A stretch of 64,000 nucleotides of DNA from Kitasatospora mediocidica KCTC 9733 (GCF_000744225.1 NZ_JQLN01000005.1:1697001-1761000), one strand, 5' to 3'; counted from the first letter of the stretch, positions 24,896 through 34,598 are shown. Translations and numbers: made by a program. The notes: generated by a model from the sequence alone, not told the origin.

Positions 24896-27127
24896 ATGAC
24901 CTCGTCGAACGGCGGGAGAGCCGACGCGGCGCCGACTGCGGACAGGGTGCGCGGGCTGCGCGCCCTGGGCGAGTGGTGCGCGCGCCACTTCGTCGTGGTC
25001 ATCGTCCTGTGGCTGGTCGCCCTCGCCGGTCTGCACGTGCTGCAGAACACCGTGGGCGGGACCTACTCCGACGACTTCTCGCTGCCCGGCACCCAGTCGC
25101 ACCAAGGCCTGGAGGTGCTCAGCGCGCACGCCCCGAGCACCGGCGGGATCAGCGCCCAGATCGTCATGCACGACGCCCAGGGCCCGCTCACCGACGTCGA
25201 GGACCAGGTCGGCCAGGCGGTCGCCTCGCTGCAGAAACTCCCGCACGTGCTGGCCGCGGTGGACCCGCTGCCGTCGCCGTCGCAGACTTCGCCGCCCCCG
25301 GCCGGCGCGGTCTCGGCGGACGGGAAGACCGCCTACATCACCGTCCGCTTCGACACCAACCCCACCTCGCTGGGCCACTCCTACCTCACCGGGATCGACG
25401 ACGCGGTGGCGCCGGTCCGGGCCGCCGGCGTCCAGGTCGAGTACGGCGGGCCGCTCGGCGAGCTGGCCCGGCCCAAGGCCGGTGACCTGACCAGCGAGGG
25501 GATCGGGTTCGCCGTCGCCATCGTGGTGCTGCTGATCGGGTTCGGCAGTGTGATCGCCGCCGGACTGCCGCTGGTCACCGCGCTGATCAGTGTGATCGTC
25601 GGACTGAGTTGCCTGAGCCTGTTGGCGATCGCCTTCACCTTCGCCAGCGTGTCGCCGACACTGGCGACCATGATCGGCCTCGGGGTGGGCATCGACTACG
25701 CCCTCTTCCTGATCACCCGGCACCGGCAGAAGCTGATCGACGGGGACGACCCGGTGACCGGGGCCGGCCGGGCGGTGGCGACCAGCGGGCGCGCGGTGCT
25801 GGTCTCCGGCTGCACGGTGGTCGTCGCGCTGGCCGGGCTGTACGTCTCCCGGGTCAGCTTCATCGGCAAGCTGGGCGCCGCCGCCGCGGTCACCGTGGTC
25901 ACCGCGGTGCTCGGCGCGCTCACCCTGGTGCCGGCCCTGCTCGGCCTGGTCGGCCGGCGGATCGACCGCCTCCAGGTCCGGCCGCCGGTCGCCGAGGGCG
26001 GCTCGGCGCCCGGCTCCATGGAGAAGGGCGGCTGGCACCGGTACGCCCAGCGGGTGGAGCACCGGCCGTGGTGGTTCCTGGTCGGCGGCCTGGTGGTGGT
26101 GGGGATCCTGGCGATCCCGCTCTTCTCGATCAGACTCGGGCACATCGACGACGGCGCCGACCCGACCAGCTTCACCGACCGCCGGGCGTTCGACCTGATC
26201 TCCCAGGGCTTCGGACCGGGGGCCAACGGACCGCTCACCGTGGTGGTCGACCAGAGCGCGGTGCCGTCCGCCGACCGCGCGGCGCTCGCCGGCAAGCTCC
26301 AGACGGCGCTCACCGGCGTGCCCGACGCCGCGAGCATCAGCCCGTTGCAGCCCACCAGCGACGGGCAGGTGCTGATCGGCACCGCGATCTCCACCGGCCG
26401 GCCGCAGGACGCGACCACCACCCGGCTGTTCAACCACCTCAAGGACGACGTGCTGCCGCAGGCGGTGGCGGGAACCGGCGCCGAGACCTACCTGACCGGG
26501 ACGACCGCGGCCCAGGAGGACTTCCTCGAACTGATCGCCGCGCGGCTCCCGTTGATCATCGCGGTGGTGGTCGGACTGGCCTTCCTGATCATCCTGATGG
26601 TGTTCCGCGGCCTGCTGGTGGCGGTCAAGGCCGCCGTGCTCAACCTGCTGTCGATCGCGGCCTCCTACGGTGTGGTGGTCGCGGTCTTCCAGTGGGGCTG
26701 GGGCGGTCCCGCGCTCGGGGTCTCCGGGAAGGTGCCGATCGAGAGCTATGTGCCGATGATGATGTTCGCCATCGTCTTCGGGCTGAGCATGGACTACGAG
26801 GTCTTCCTGCTCTCCCGGGTGCACGAGGCCTGGCTGCGGACCCGGGACAGCAAGGGCAGTGTCGCGCACGGGCTGGAGATCACCGCGCGGGTGATCACCT
26901 GCGCCGCGCTGATCATGGTCAGCGTCTTCGCGGCGTTCATCCTCAGCAACAACATCGTGGTCAAGATGCTGGGCCTTGGCCTGGCGGTCAGCGTCCTGGT
27001 GGACGCCACGGTGGTGCGGCTGCTGCTCGTTCCCGCGGTGATGACGCTGCTCGGGCGGCACGCCTGGTGGCTGCCGCGCTGGTTGGACCGGATCATGCCG
27101 CACGTGGACACCGAGGGCGAGGCCTGA
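24896..27127 (+). CDS. MMPL family (RND-type) transporter
   Basis: The 743-residue membrane protein has the duplicated MMPL layout: one helix (about 25-45), a large extracellular loop, five helices, a second loop, and six helices. Motifs include GLGVGIDYALFLITRHRQKL after the fourth helix of the first half and VFGLSMDYEVFLLSRVHEAW in the second. These GxxxDY motifs carry the proton-relay aspartates. Members export lipids or metabolites. The ATG at 24896 follows GAGAGGA. It lies 71 nt after the mannosidase gene and could share its transcript. Confidence 0.92.
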   Translation: MTSSNGGRADAAPTADRVRGLRALGEWCARHFVVVIVLWLVALAGLHVLQNTVGGTYSDDFSLPGTQSHQGLEVLSAHAPSTGGISAQIVMHDAQGPLTDVEDQVGQAVASLQKLPHVLAAVDPLPSPSQTSPPPAGAVSADGKTAYITVRFDTNPTSLGHSYLTGIDDAVAPVRAAGVQVEYGGPLGELARPKAGDLTSEGIGFAVAIVVLLIGFGSVIAAGLPLVTALISVIVGLSCLSLLAIAFTFASVSPTLATMIGLGVGIDYALFLITRHRQKLIDGDDPVTGAGRAVATSGRAVLVSGCTVVVALAGLYVSRVSFIGKLGAAAAVTVVTAVLGALTLVPALLGLVGRRIDRLQVRPPVAEGGSAPGSMEKGGWHRYAQRVEHRPWWFLVGGLVVVGILAIPLFSIRLGHIDDGADPTSFTDRRAFDLISQGFGPGANGPLTVVVDQSAVPSADRAALAGKLQTALTGVPDAASISPLQPTSDGQVLIGTAISTGRPQDATTTRLFNHLKDDVLPQAVAGTGAETYLTGTTAAQEDFLELIAARLPLIIAVVVGLAFLIILMVFRGLLVAVKAAVLNLLSIAASYGVVVAVFQWGWGGPALGVSGKVPIESYVPMMMFAIVFGLSMDYEVFLLSRVHEAWLRTRDSKGSVAHGLEITARVITCAALIMVSVFAAFILSNNIVVKMLGLGLAVSVLVDATVVRLLLVPAVMTLLGRHAWWLPRWLDRIMPHVDTEGEA

Positions 27128-27154
27128 GGCGGCGCCCGCCGCCGGAACGGACGA

Positions 27155-27198
27155 CGGACGGCCCGGCCCCCCCGCAGGTGGGGGGACCGGGCCGTCCG
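27155..27198. terminator. Bidirectional terminator between MMPL and beta-helix genes
   Basis: A 12-bp perfect outer stem (CGGACGGCCCGG with CCGGGCCGTCCG) continues into C-run/G-run pairing and lies between two convergent stops. Confidence 0.85.
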
Positions 27199-27211
27199 TG
27201 GTGAGGGTCGG

Positions 27212-29533
27212 TCAGAGGCCCTGGTAGCCGAACTGGTCGACGACCAGGTCGATGCTGCTGGAGCTGCTGTTGTGGAACGACACCTTGCCGTCGATCACCG
27301 GGACCACGACCTGGTTGGCGATGGTCTCGCCCGGCGTCCAGTTCAGGTTCGAGGCCGTCGGCAGGCTCTGGCCGTGCGGGTAGACCGTCAGGAAGCCCTC
27401 GGCGGCGGTGTCGGTGACCGTCACATTGAGGGTGAGGGAGGTCAGCCCCACGGTGCACACGTCCATGTCGAGCGTGGCGCCAGGGGCGACCACGGCCGCC
27501 GGACGGCTGGCGTTGAGCGGGCCGCAGTAGTCGGGCGTGCTCGCGCGGGTGTCCAACAGCCGCTCGGGCCGGTACGGGTAGAACGTGCTGTGACCGGTGG
27601 CGCTGTAGTAGCCGGCCACGTCGGCGACGATGTGCACGGTGCCGTTGCCGCCGCCGCTGAAGAAGGAGACCTTGCCGTCGACGACCGGGACGGTGACCAG
27701 GTTGGGGATCGTCTCGCCGGGCGTCCAGTTGAGGCTGGAGGCGGTCGGCAGGGCCTGGCCGTGCGGGTAGACGGTCAGGAAGCCGGACGAGGTCGGGGCG
27801 GTGACCGTGACGTTGAGGGTCACCGCTGTGACGCCGGTGGCCGGAACGCCGTTCCTGCCGGTGACCTGGAGGTCCACGGTACTGAGGGCGGGGACCGGGG
27901 TGCCGGTCGGTACGCCGATGCCCGCGCGGGTGTCCAGCGCGCGCACCGGGCCGACGGCGGTGAAGACGCTGCCACTGGCGCTGTAGTAGCCCGCCAGGTC
28001 GGCGATCACATGGACCGTGCCGTTGCCGCCGCCCTGACGGAACGCGATCTTGCCGCCGATCACCGGGACCGTCACCTGGTTGGCGATCGTCTCGCCGGCC
28101 GTCCAGTTGAGGTTCGACGACAAGGAGCCGGTTTCGGTGGGGTAGACCGTCAGGAAGCCGGACGAAGTCGGGGCGGTGACCGTGACGTTGAGGGTCACGG
28201 CCGTGACGCCGGTGGCCGGAACGCCGTTGACGCCGGTCACCTGGAGGTTGTCCTGGCCGAACCCGAGCGGGGTCGTGGTGGGCACGCCGATCGCGTTGCG
28301 GGTGTCCAGCACACGGGTCGGGCCGACCGGGGTGTAGACGCTGCCGACGTTCTGCAACTCGACGGCGCCGCGGTCACGGTAGCCCGCGCCGGTGCCCGTG
28401 TTGGGCGTCAGCGGGTCGTCCTTGGCCGCGAAGCCGTAGATGTCGGTGGGGAGTTCGCCGGGGGCGTTCTCGTCGGCCGAGTCGATCCCCGGGAGCGGCC
28501 TGGCGTGCCGGTCGCCCGACTGGGGGACGGTCGGGTCGGCGAAGGCGTCGTGCGTGCCCTGGGCGGTTGCTGCCGTGAAGGCGGCGCGGTCGCTGTAGGC
28601 GGTACCGGCCCAGCTGTAGGCGGTCTGGCCGGTGGTCGTGTCGATGATGTTGTAGTCGGTCCGGGTGCCCTGCACCGAGCCGGACGAGACGCTCACGGCG
28701 GGGTTCGGGATGCCTTGGCAGGAGGCGGGCGTGACACCGGGGAGGTTCAGCTCGGTGATGCTGTTGTTCTCCAGAACGGCACCGGTCGATGCCCCGGCCA
28801 GCACGATGCCGTTCCCGCAGCCGTCGTTGACGGAGTTGCTCACCACGACGGTGCCCGGCGCATCGGTGACCGCGATGGCGGACTTCGCGAGGTTGGTGGT
28901 GAGAACGGTGTTCTTCGCGCCGCCGTCGACGGCGATGCTCGTGCCGCTGATGTACCAGAAGTCGACCCTTCCGACGGTGACGCCGTCGGATGCGCCCGTG
29001 ACGTGGACACCCATGGTCGAGGTCCCGGCCCCCATCACCGTGGCGTTCAGCAGGGTGACGTCGGTGGAGTTCTCGACGTGTGCCCCCTCGTCCGTCGCGG
29101 CCAGGTTGAGGTTGCTGATCCGCACGTGCGAGGCGCCGATGACCGACAGGGCCCGGGCGCTGCCGCCGGGGGAGTTGGTGCCGACGGTGGCGGCGGACTG
29201 CACCTCCTCCCCGGGGTAGAGGTCGCCGGTGAAGGTGATCGGGGCGTCGGCCGTTCCGGAGCGGGTGATGTTCACCTGCTCGGGGTACGTGCCCTTGGCG
29301 ATGTGCACGGTCTGGCCGGGAAGGACCGCCGCCGCTGCCGCCGAGACGGTGCAGTAGGGCTGCTCCTGAAGGCCGCTGCCGCTGTCCGAACAGTGGGCGG
29401 TCGAAGCGTTGTTGACGTAGAGATTGGTGGCGACGGCCGCCGCGCCGGACTGGCCCGCGGCCGGAAGTGCCAGCGCGCCGAGCAGGACGGCGCCGGTGAC
29501 GGCGCCTATGCGAGTTCTGATGGTGTCCCCCAA
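27212..29533 (-). CDS. Secreted beta-helix protein with three LDTR repeats (paralogue 1)
   Basis: The 773-residue protein has a signal peptide (residues 1 to about 35, ending GQSGAAAVA). A parallel beta-helix region follows to about residue 385, with LYVNNASTAHCSDSGSG, PGQTVHIAKGTYPEQV and many N/V/T-rich coils like polysaccharide-binding or lyase folds. Three repeats of about 125 residues come next, each with a core of RVLDTR, GFLTVYP, a SNLNW-type segment, VTVPV and IADLAGYYS. Such repeats are common in actinobacterial secreted proteins, but I know no proven role. The start is uncertain: a TTG at 29533 matches the start of paralogue 2. Terminators flank it on both sides. Confidence 0.75.
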   Translation of the reverse strand: MGDTIRTRIGAVTGAVLLGALALPAAGQSGAAAVATNLYVNNASTAHCSDSGSGLQEQPYCTVSAAAAAVLPGQTVHIAKGTYPEQVNITRSGTADAPITFTGDLYPGEEVQSAATVGTNSPGGSARALSVIGASHVRISNLNLAATDEGAHVENSTDVTLLNATVMGAGTSTMGVHVTGASDGVTVGRVDFWYISGTSIAVDGGAKNTVLTTNLAKSAIAVTDAPGTVVVSNSVNDGCGNGIVLAGASTGAVLENNSITELNLPGVTPASCQGIPNPAVSVSSGSVQGTRTDYNIIDTTTGQTAYSWAGTAYSDRAAFTAATAQGTHDAFADPTVPQSGDRHARPLPGIDSADENAPGELPTDIYGFAAKDDPLTPNTGTGAGYRDRGAVELQNVGSVYTPVGPTRVLDTRNAIGVPTTTPLGFGQDNLQVTGVNGVPATGVTAVTLNVTVTAPTSSGFLTVYPTETGSLSSNLNWTAGETIANQVTVPVIGGKIAFRQGGGNGTVHVIADLAGYYSASGSVFTAVGPVRALDTRAGIGVPTGTPVPALSTVDLQVTGRNGVPATGVTAVTLNVTVTAPTSSGFLTVYPHGQALPTASSLNWTPGETIPNLVTVPVVDGKVSFFSGGGNGTVHIVADVAGYYSATGHSTFYPYRPERLLDTRASTPDYCGPLNASRPAAVVAPGATLDMDVCTVGLTSLTLNVTVTDTAAEGFLTVYPHGQSLPTASNLNWTPGETIANQVVVPVIDGKVSFHNSSSSSIDLVVDQFGYQGL

Positions 29534-29560
29534 GGACAGGCGAATGCGTGGGTGGAACGG

Positions 29561-29597
29561 CGGTGGCCCGCCTCCTGGTTGAGGAGGCGGGCCACCG
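29561..29597 (-). terminator. Terminator between the two beta-helix paralogues
   Basis: A perfect 16-bp stem (CGGTGGCCCGCCTCCT and complement) with a 5-nt loop lies just past the stop of the upstream paralogue. The two genes are thus separate or loosely coupled units. Confidence 0.88.
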
Positions 29598-29608
29598 GTT
29601 GTCCGGGC

Positions 29609-31939
29609 TCAGCCCTGGTAGCTCTGCCGGCCGAAGTCGTCGACCACCAGCTGGATGCTGCCGGAGCTGCTGTTGTGGAACGACACCTTGCCGTCCTTGA
29701 CCGGGACCACGACCTGGTTGGCGACGGTCTGGCCGGCGACCCAGTTCATGTTCGAGGCGGTCGGCAGGGCCTGGCCGTGCGGGTAGACGGTCAGGAAGCC
29801 CTCGGCCTTCGGGTCGGTCACCGTGACGTTCAGGGTGACCGCCGTGGCGACGGCGCCCGAGAAGTCGATGTCGAGCGTCCCGCCGGGCGGGATGGCGCCG
29901 GCCGGACGGGCCGGGCCCTCACCGCCCCCGAAGTCCTCGCGGGTGTCCATCGCCCGCCAGGGGCCCTCGGGGAAGTACGTGGTGTAGCCGCTGGCGCTGT
30001 AGTAGCCGGCCAGGTCGGCGATCACGTCGGCGGTTCCGGTGCCGCCGCCGGTGGCGAAGGACACCTTGCCGTCGATGACCGGGACGGTGACCAGGTTGGC
30101 GACGGTCCGGCCGGTGGCCCAGTTGAGGTTGGACGCGGTGGGCCGGGTGTTGCCGTGCGGGTAGACGGTCAGGAAGCCCGCCGAGGTCTGGTCCGTCACG
30201 GTGACGTTGAGCGTGACGGCGGTGACGCCGGTGGCCGGGATGCCGGCCGCGCCGGCGATCTGGAGGTCGACCGAACCGCCGGGCTGGGCCGGGCCCTTGG
30301 CGCCGCCGGTGCCGTCCCGGGTGTCCAGCATCCGGGTCGGGCCGGAGGGCGTGAAGATGCTGCCCTTGGCGCTGTAGTAGCCGGCCAGGTCGGCGATCAC
30401 GTCGGTGCTGCCGATACCGCCGCCGGCGGCGAAGGAGATCTTGCCGTCCACGACCGGGACGGTGACCAGGTTGGCGACCGTGGTGTGGGCGACCCAGTTG
30501 AGGTTGGACGCGGTCGGCAGGCTCTGGCCGTGCGGGAAGACGGTCAGGAAGCCGTCGGACGTCTGGTCCGTCACGGTGACGTTGAGCGTGACGGCGGTGA
30601 CGCCGCTGGCCGGGACGTCACCGACGCCCGCGACCTGGAGGTCGACGGTGCCGCCGCCCTTGACCGCGCCCAGGCTGCCGCCGGTGCCGTCCCGGGTGTC
30701 CAGCACGCGGGTCGGGCCGGTCGGGGTGTAGACACTGCCGAAGCTCTGGTTCTCCTGCGCGCCGCGGTCCTTGATGCCGGACCCCGTACCGGTGTTGGGC
30801 ACCAGCGGGTCGTCCTTGGCGGCCCAGTCCCAGGCGTCGACCGGGAGCTCGCCGGGGGCGTTCTCGTCGGCGGAGTCGATGATCGGCGAGATCGCCGGAC
30901 GGCTGCCGTCGTAGGGAATCGCCGGGTTGGCGACGAAGTCGTGGGTGCCCTGTCCGCCGCTTGCCGCGGTGAAGGACGCCTGGTCCTTGAACGCCGTGCC
31001 GGACCAGTCGTAGGCGGTGCCGCCGCTGACCGGGCTGAGCACGTTGTAGTCGACCTTGGCCGTGCTCGCGGCCGCGGCCGACACCGAGAGCGCGGTGTCG
31101 GTGGCGCCCGCCGCGCAGGCGGTCGACGGGAACGTGTTGGTGTTGCTGGTGTCGATCACGTTGTTCTCGACCGTGGCACCGGTCGAGGCGCCCGCGAGGT
31201 CGATCCCGTCGTGCAGGCAGTTGTTGGTGATCGTGTTGCTGGTGACGACGGTGCCCGGGGACCCCAGGACCGTCACGGCGCCCAGCAGGTTGGTGCTGAG
31301 GACCGTGTCCGTCACGCCCTGGTCGACGACGACGGCGCTCAGCTGGGAGCGGGCGACGGTCACCTTGCTGGAACCGTTCGTCACCCGGACCGCGGGCGTG
31401 ACGGTGCCGCCGACGTAGTTGGCGACGTGCAGCAGCGTGACGTTGGAGGCGTTGTCGACCACGACGGGCTCGATGCCCGTGCCCTGGGACTGGAAGAGCA
31501 GGTCGCTGACCGTGACGTACTGCGCGCCGGAGATCACCAGGCCGTGTCCGGCCGCCGCTCCCCAGGCCGGGCCCACCATCGGGCCACCTGGCCCGTCCCC
31601 GGGCTTCCCGCCCGAGACGGCCGCACCCTCGAAGGTGATCGGCGCGGCGGCGGTGCCGGAGCGGGTCAGGGTGACCTGCTCGTTGTACTGGCCGGGTGCG
31701 ACGTGGACGGTCTGGCCCGGCAGGACGACCTTGGCGGCCGCGGAGACGGTGCAGAACGGCGCGCCCTGGGCGCCGGTCCCGGCGTCCGAGCAGTTGGCGC
31801 CCGCGGCGTTGTTGACATACAGGTCGGTCGGAGCGGCGGAGGCGCCTGCGATTCCGACGGCCGGAAGCGCGAAAGCGCCGAGCACTGCGGCGCCGGTGAC
31901 GGCGCCTATGCGAGTTCTGATGATGCCCCCCAAGGGCAA
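29609..31939 (-). CDS. Secreted beta-helix protein with three LDTR repeats (paralogue 2)
   Basis: The 776-residue tandem paralogue of the downstream gene has the same order. A signal peptide (RIGAVTGAAVLGAFALPAVG) is followed by a beta-helix region beginning DLYVNNAAGANCSDAGTG and a linker SADENAPGELP...KDDPLVPNTGTG shared with its sister. Three LDTR/GFLTVYP/YYS repeats follow. It probably binds or degrades an extracellular carbohydrate, but no catalytic motif was recognised. TTG codons at 31939 and 31933 are the only nearby starts; the second aligns with the TTG of the paralogue. The DNA around both starts is nearly identical, showing a duplication with conserved signal regions. Confidence 0.75.
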   Translation of the reverse strand: MPLGGIIRTRIGAVTGAAVLGAFALPAVGIAGASAAPTDLYVNNAAGANCSDAGTGAQGAPFCTVSAAAKVVLPGQTVHVAPGQYNEQVTLTRSGTAAAPITFEGAAVSGGKPGDGPGGPMVGPAWGAAAGHGLVISGAQYVTVSDLLFQSQGTGIEPVVVDNASNVTLLHVANYVGGTVTPAVRVTNGSSKVTVARSQLSAVVVDQGVTDTVLSTNLLGAVTVLGSPGTVVTSNTITNNCLHDGIDLAGASTGATVENNVIDTSNTNTFPSTACAAGATDTALSVSAAAASTAKVDYNVLSPVSGGTAYDWSGTAFKDQASFTAASGGQGTHDFVANPAIPYDGSRPAISPIIDSADENAPGELPVDAWDWAAKDDPLVPNTGTGSGIKDRGAQENQSFGSVYTPTGPTRVLDTRDGTGGSLGAVKGGGTVDLQVAGVGDVPASGVTAVTLNVTVTDQTSDGFLTVFPHGQSLPTASNLNWVAHTTVANLVTVPVVDGKISFAAGGGIGSTDVIADLAGYYSAKGSIFTPSGPTRMLDTRDGTGGAKGPAQPGGSVDLQIAGAAGIPATGVTAVTLNVTVTDQTSAGFLTVYPHGNTRPTASNLNWATGRTVANLVTVPVIDGKVSFATGGGTGTADVIADLAGYYSASGYTTYFPEGPWRAMDTREDFGGGEGPARPAGAIPPGGTLDIDFSGAVATAVTLNVTVTDPKAEGFLTVYPHGQALPTASNMNWVAGQTVANQVVVPVKDGKVSFHNSSSGSIQLVVDDFGRQSYQG

Positions 31940-32126
31940 TCGGTTCGGATCCGTTCGATCACGGTGGCGGGGAGAGGCCTTTGTGGGGCGCTACCTCGTA
32001 CCGCGTGCGGATTGTTTCACAGCGGACTTCCGCTCACCATCGGCTATTCGCGCAACAGTTGCCGATGGGGCATTTGCGCGAGTTGCCGGAATTCCCTTTG
32101 CCGGGTGGGGGCGACGTTTGGGGAAG

Positions 32127-32882
32127 TCAGCTCCGGGCTTCGATCAGAAATCGTGAAGTGTGCGCGACAAAAGGGCCTTCGCGCTCGATCAGATCGTGCA
32201 ACTGCCGCAGTCGGTCGCGGTACTGGTCCACGGTGAAGCCGGGGACCATCCAGATCACCTTGCGCAGGAAGTAGACGACCGCGCCGATGTCGTTGAACTC
32301 GGTGCGCAGCGACTCCGAGCGCAGGTCGACCACCCGCAGGCCGGCGGCCTGGGCGGCCTGGCGGGCGTCGTCGGGGTGGCGTCCGCGGCGGACCTTCTCG
32401 GGCTGCGGGCCGAGGAAGTACTCGACCAGTTCGAAGACGCTGGACGGTCCGACCTGCTGCGACAGGTAGGTGCCGCCGGGGCGCAGGACGCGGGCGATCT
32501 CCTCCCACCAGACCGTCACCGGGTGACGGCTGGTCACCAGGTCGAAGGCGTCGTCGGCGAAGGGCAGCGGCGGCTCGTCCGGGTCAGCGACCACCACGAC
32601 ACCGCGCGGGTGCAGCAGCCGGGTGGCCTTCTCGACGTTCGGCGGCCAGGACTCGGTGGCCACCGCCAGCGGCGGCAGCTTCGACGCGCCCGCGAGGACC
32701 TCGCCGCCGCCGGTCTGGACGTCCAGGGCGGCGGTGGCGTGCGCCAGCCGCTCGGCCATCAGCCGCTGGTAGCCCCAGGACGGGCGCTCCTCGCGAGCTC
32801 GTCCGTCCAGCCAGGAGAAGTCCCAGCCGGACACGTCGACCGACTCGGCCTCGGCGACCAGTTCCTCGAATGTTCGTGACAT
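32127..32882 (-). CDS. Class I SAM-dependent methyltransferase
   Basis: The 251-residue protein begins MSRTFEELVAEAE. Its Rossmann region has the glycine motif degenerated to VQTGGGEVLAGA, then ADPDEPPLPFADDAFDLVTSRHPV (acidic loop and motif post I) and IARVLRPGGTYLSQQVG, as in Methyltransf_11 enzymes. The substrate is unknown. The ATG at 32882 is divergent from the GNAT gene, with 123 nt between. The frame stays open upstream without coding-like sequence, so the shorter start was chosen. Confidence 0.8.
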   Translation of the reverse strand: MSRTFEELVAEAESVDVSGWDFSWLDGRAREERPSWGYQRLMAERLAHATAALDVQTGGGEVLAGASKLPPLAVATESWPPNVEKATRLLHPRGVVVVADPDEPPLPFADDAFDLVTSRHPVTVWWEEIARVLRPGGTYLSQQVGPSSVFELVEYFLGPQPEKVRRGRHPDDARQAAQAAGLRVVDLRSESLRTEFNDIGAVVYFLRKVIWMVPGFTVDQYRDRLRQLHDLIEREGPFVAHTSRFLIEARS

Positions 32883-33005
32883 GCCCGGATCGTTCCAGCT
32901 GGGGGTGTGAAACGGCGACTTATTATCCGTTCTGTGGTGATGTGTCGCCGGTGGCCGGCGAAACTCCCTTGCGGGTGGCACCGGGGGTGGTGCGACGATC
33001 GGTGG

Positions 33006-33557
33006 ATGACCCATACCGTCCGGCCCGTCCGGTCCGAGGAATGGCCCGAGGTCAGGGATTTCCGGCTGATCGCGTTGCAGGACCCGGACGCGCACCTGGC
33101 TTTCCTTGACACCTACGAGGCCGCCCTGGCGCGGCCCGAACAGATCTGGCGGGACCGGGTGGCGGCCGCCGCCGAGGGGCGGACGTCGCGCCAGTTCATC
33201 GCGGAGGACGCGGCCGGGCGCTGGCTGGGGTCGGTCGTCGTGCTCGTCGAACTCCCTGACAACCAGGCGGCCTTCGGCGGGCCGCCGACCGTGCCGCAGG
33301 CGCATCTGGTGGGGGTCTTCGTGCGGCCCGAGGCGCGCGGCAGCGGCGTGGCCGATGAGCTGTTCCGGGCCGCCGTGGCGTGGTCCTGGGCGCTGCCCGA
33401 ACCGCGCCTGGAGCGCGTTCGGCTGTACGTGCACGAGAAGAACACCCGGGCCCAGGCGTTCTACGCGAAGGCCGGCTTCCTGCCGAGCGGTCTGCGGGTG
33501 CCGATCCCGGGTGACGAGGCGATGCGGGAGATCGAGCTGGCCGTGCCGCGGCCCTGA
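33006..33557 (+). CDS. GNAT family N-acetyltransferase
   Basis: The 183-residue protein has the GNAT core: VRPVRSEEWPEVRDFRL at the N-terminus, HLVGVFVRPEARGSGVADELF (acetyl-CoA pyrophosphate loop R-x-x-G-x-G/A) and LYVHEKNTRAQAFYAKAGF at the end. Acceptor substrate is unknown. It is divergent from the methyltransferase gene and converges on the AraC gene with a 19-nt gap. The ATG at 33006 with GGTGG upstream was preferred to a long basic extension from 32907. Confidence 0.88.
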   Translation: MTHTVRPVRSEEWPEVRDFRLIALQDPDAHLAFLDTYEAALARPEQIWRDRVAAAAEGRTSRQFIAEDAAGRWLGSVVVLVELPDNQAAFGGPPTVPQAHLVGVFVRPEARGSGVADELFRAAVAWSWALPEPRLERVRLYVHEKNTRAQAFYAKAGFLPSGLRVPIPGDEAMREIELAVPRP

Positions 33558-33576
33558 CGGTCGGCCGGCAAGGCTC

Positions 33577-34515
33577 TCAGGCGGCCTGGGCCTGGCGGCG
33601 GTAGCTGCCGGGGGCCAGGCCGTATTCGCGCTTGAAGGCCTTGCCGAAGGCGAACTCCGAGCCGTAGCCGCTCTGGGCGGCCACCGCGCTGAGCGGGACG
33701 TCCGCCTCCCGCAGCAGCTCGGCCGCCCGGGTCATCCGCCAGCTCTTCAGGTAGGAGAGCGGCGGTTCGCCGACCAGGGTGGCGAACCGCCGGGCGAAGG
33801 CCGCCCGGGAGAGTCCGGCGCGGGAGGCCAGCGACTCGACGGTCCAGGGCGCCGACGGGTCGTCGTGGATCGCCGCCAGCGCCGGTGCGACCGCCGGATC
33901 GCGCAGCGCGGCGACCCAGCCGTCGGTGGCGGACTCGGGCTGCTCCTCCAGCCAGGCCCGCAGGATGTAGAGCAGCAGCGAGTCGATCAGCGCCGGCACG
34001 ATCCCGTCCGAGCCGATCCGCGGGTTGTCCAGCTCCGCGCCGAGCAGCTGGACGGCGGCGGCCAGCTCGGTGCGCCGCCCGTGCCGGGCCGGCAGGTGGA
34101 TCACCGCGGGCAGCTGGCGGACCAGCGGGTGCGGCCGCCCCTGGTCCAGGTGGTAGCTGCCGCAGAGCAGGCTGGTGCGCGGGCCGTCGCCGCCGATCGC
34201 GAGCGAACCGATCGGCGGGCGCTGACGGAACTGCTCGGGCCGGGCCTCCGCGGGCGGCGAGGCGGGATCGTCGGCGAGGATGTGCCCGCGGCCGTCCCGC
34301 AGGAACACCACGTCGCCGGGGCCCAGCGCGATCGGCTCCGGGTGCGGATCGGCGTCCGGCAGCGGGATCAGCCAGCAGGTGCCGTGCAGCACCACATGGA
34401 AGCTCGCGCCGGCCACGGGTGGCAGCCGCAGCCCCCAGGGCGCGCGGCCGTCGGTGCGCACCGATGCCGGCCGCCCGGTCCGCATCGACGCCAACGCCTC
34501 GGTGAGGACGTCCAT
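33577..34515 (-). CDS. AraC family transcriptional regulator
   Basis: The 312-residue regulator has a cupin-like N-terminal ligand domain (residues ~10-175) with SFHVVLHGTCWL and ALGPGDVVFLRDGRGH. The C-terminal double helix-turn-helix includes WTVESLASRAGLSRAAFARRF and VPLSAVAAQSGYGSEFAFGKAFKREYG-type residues. The order and cupin_6-like domain match AraC proteins that control neighbouring oxidoreductases. The oxidoreductase gene lies just upstream in the same direction (83 nt gap), and its promoter has inverted repeats that are candidate sites. Confidence 0.9.
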   Translation of the reverse strand: MDVLTEALASMRTGRPASVRTDGRAPWGLRLPPVAGASFHVVLHGTCWLIPLPDADPHPEPIALGPGDVVFLRDGRGHILADDPASPPAEARPEQFRQRPPIGSLAIGGDGPRTSLLCGSYHLDQGRPHPLVRQLPAVIHLPARHGRRTELAAAVQLLGAELDNPRIGSDGIVPALIDSLLLYILRAWLEEQPESATDGWVAALRDPAVAPALAAIHDDPSAPWTVESLASRAGLSRAAFARRFATLVGEPPLSYLKSWRMTRAAELLREADVPLSAVAAQSGYGSEFAFGKAFKREYGLAPGSYRRQAQAA

Positions 34516-34598
34516 CTGCCGCTCCCTCGCGCTCGTCTGTCCGCCACGCTACCCGGCGCCGGTTCGCGCGATCGGGGGATCCGGTGTGCGGGAAGGGG

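Noticed and set aside
27272..32236. A 1654-codon open frame on the plus strand across the two beta-helix genes
   Set aside because: It is the antisense shadow of both paralogues: composition is Val/Arg/Asp/Gly-rich and repetitive without domains, while the minus-strand frames have signal peptides and recognisable folds.
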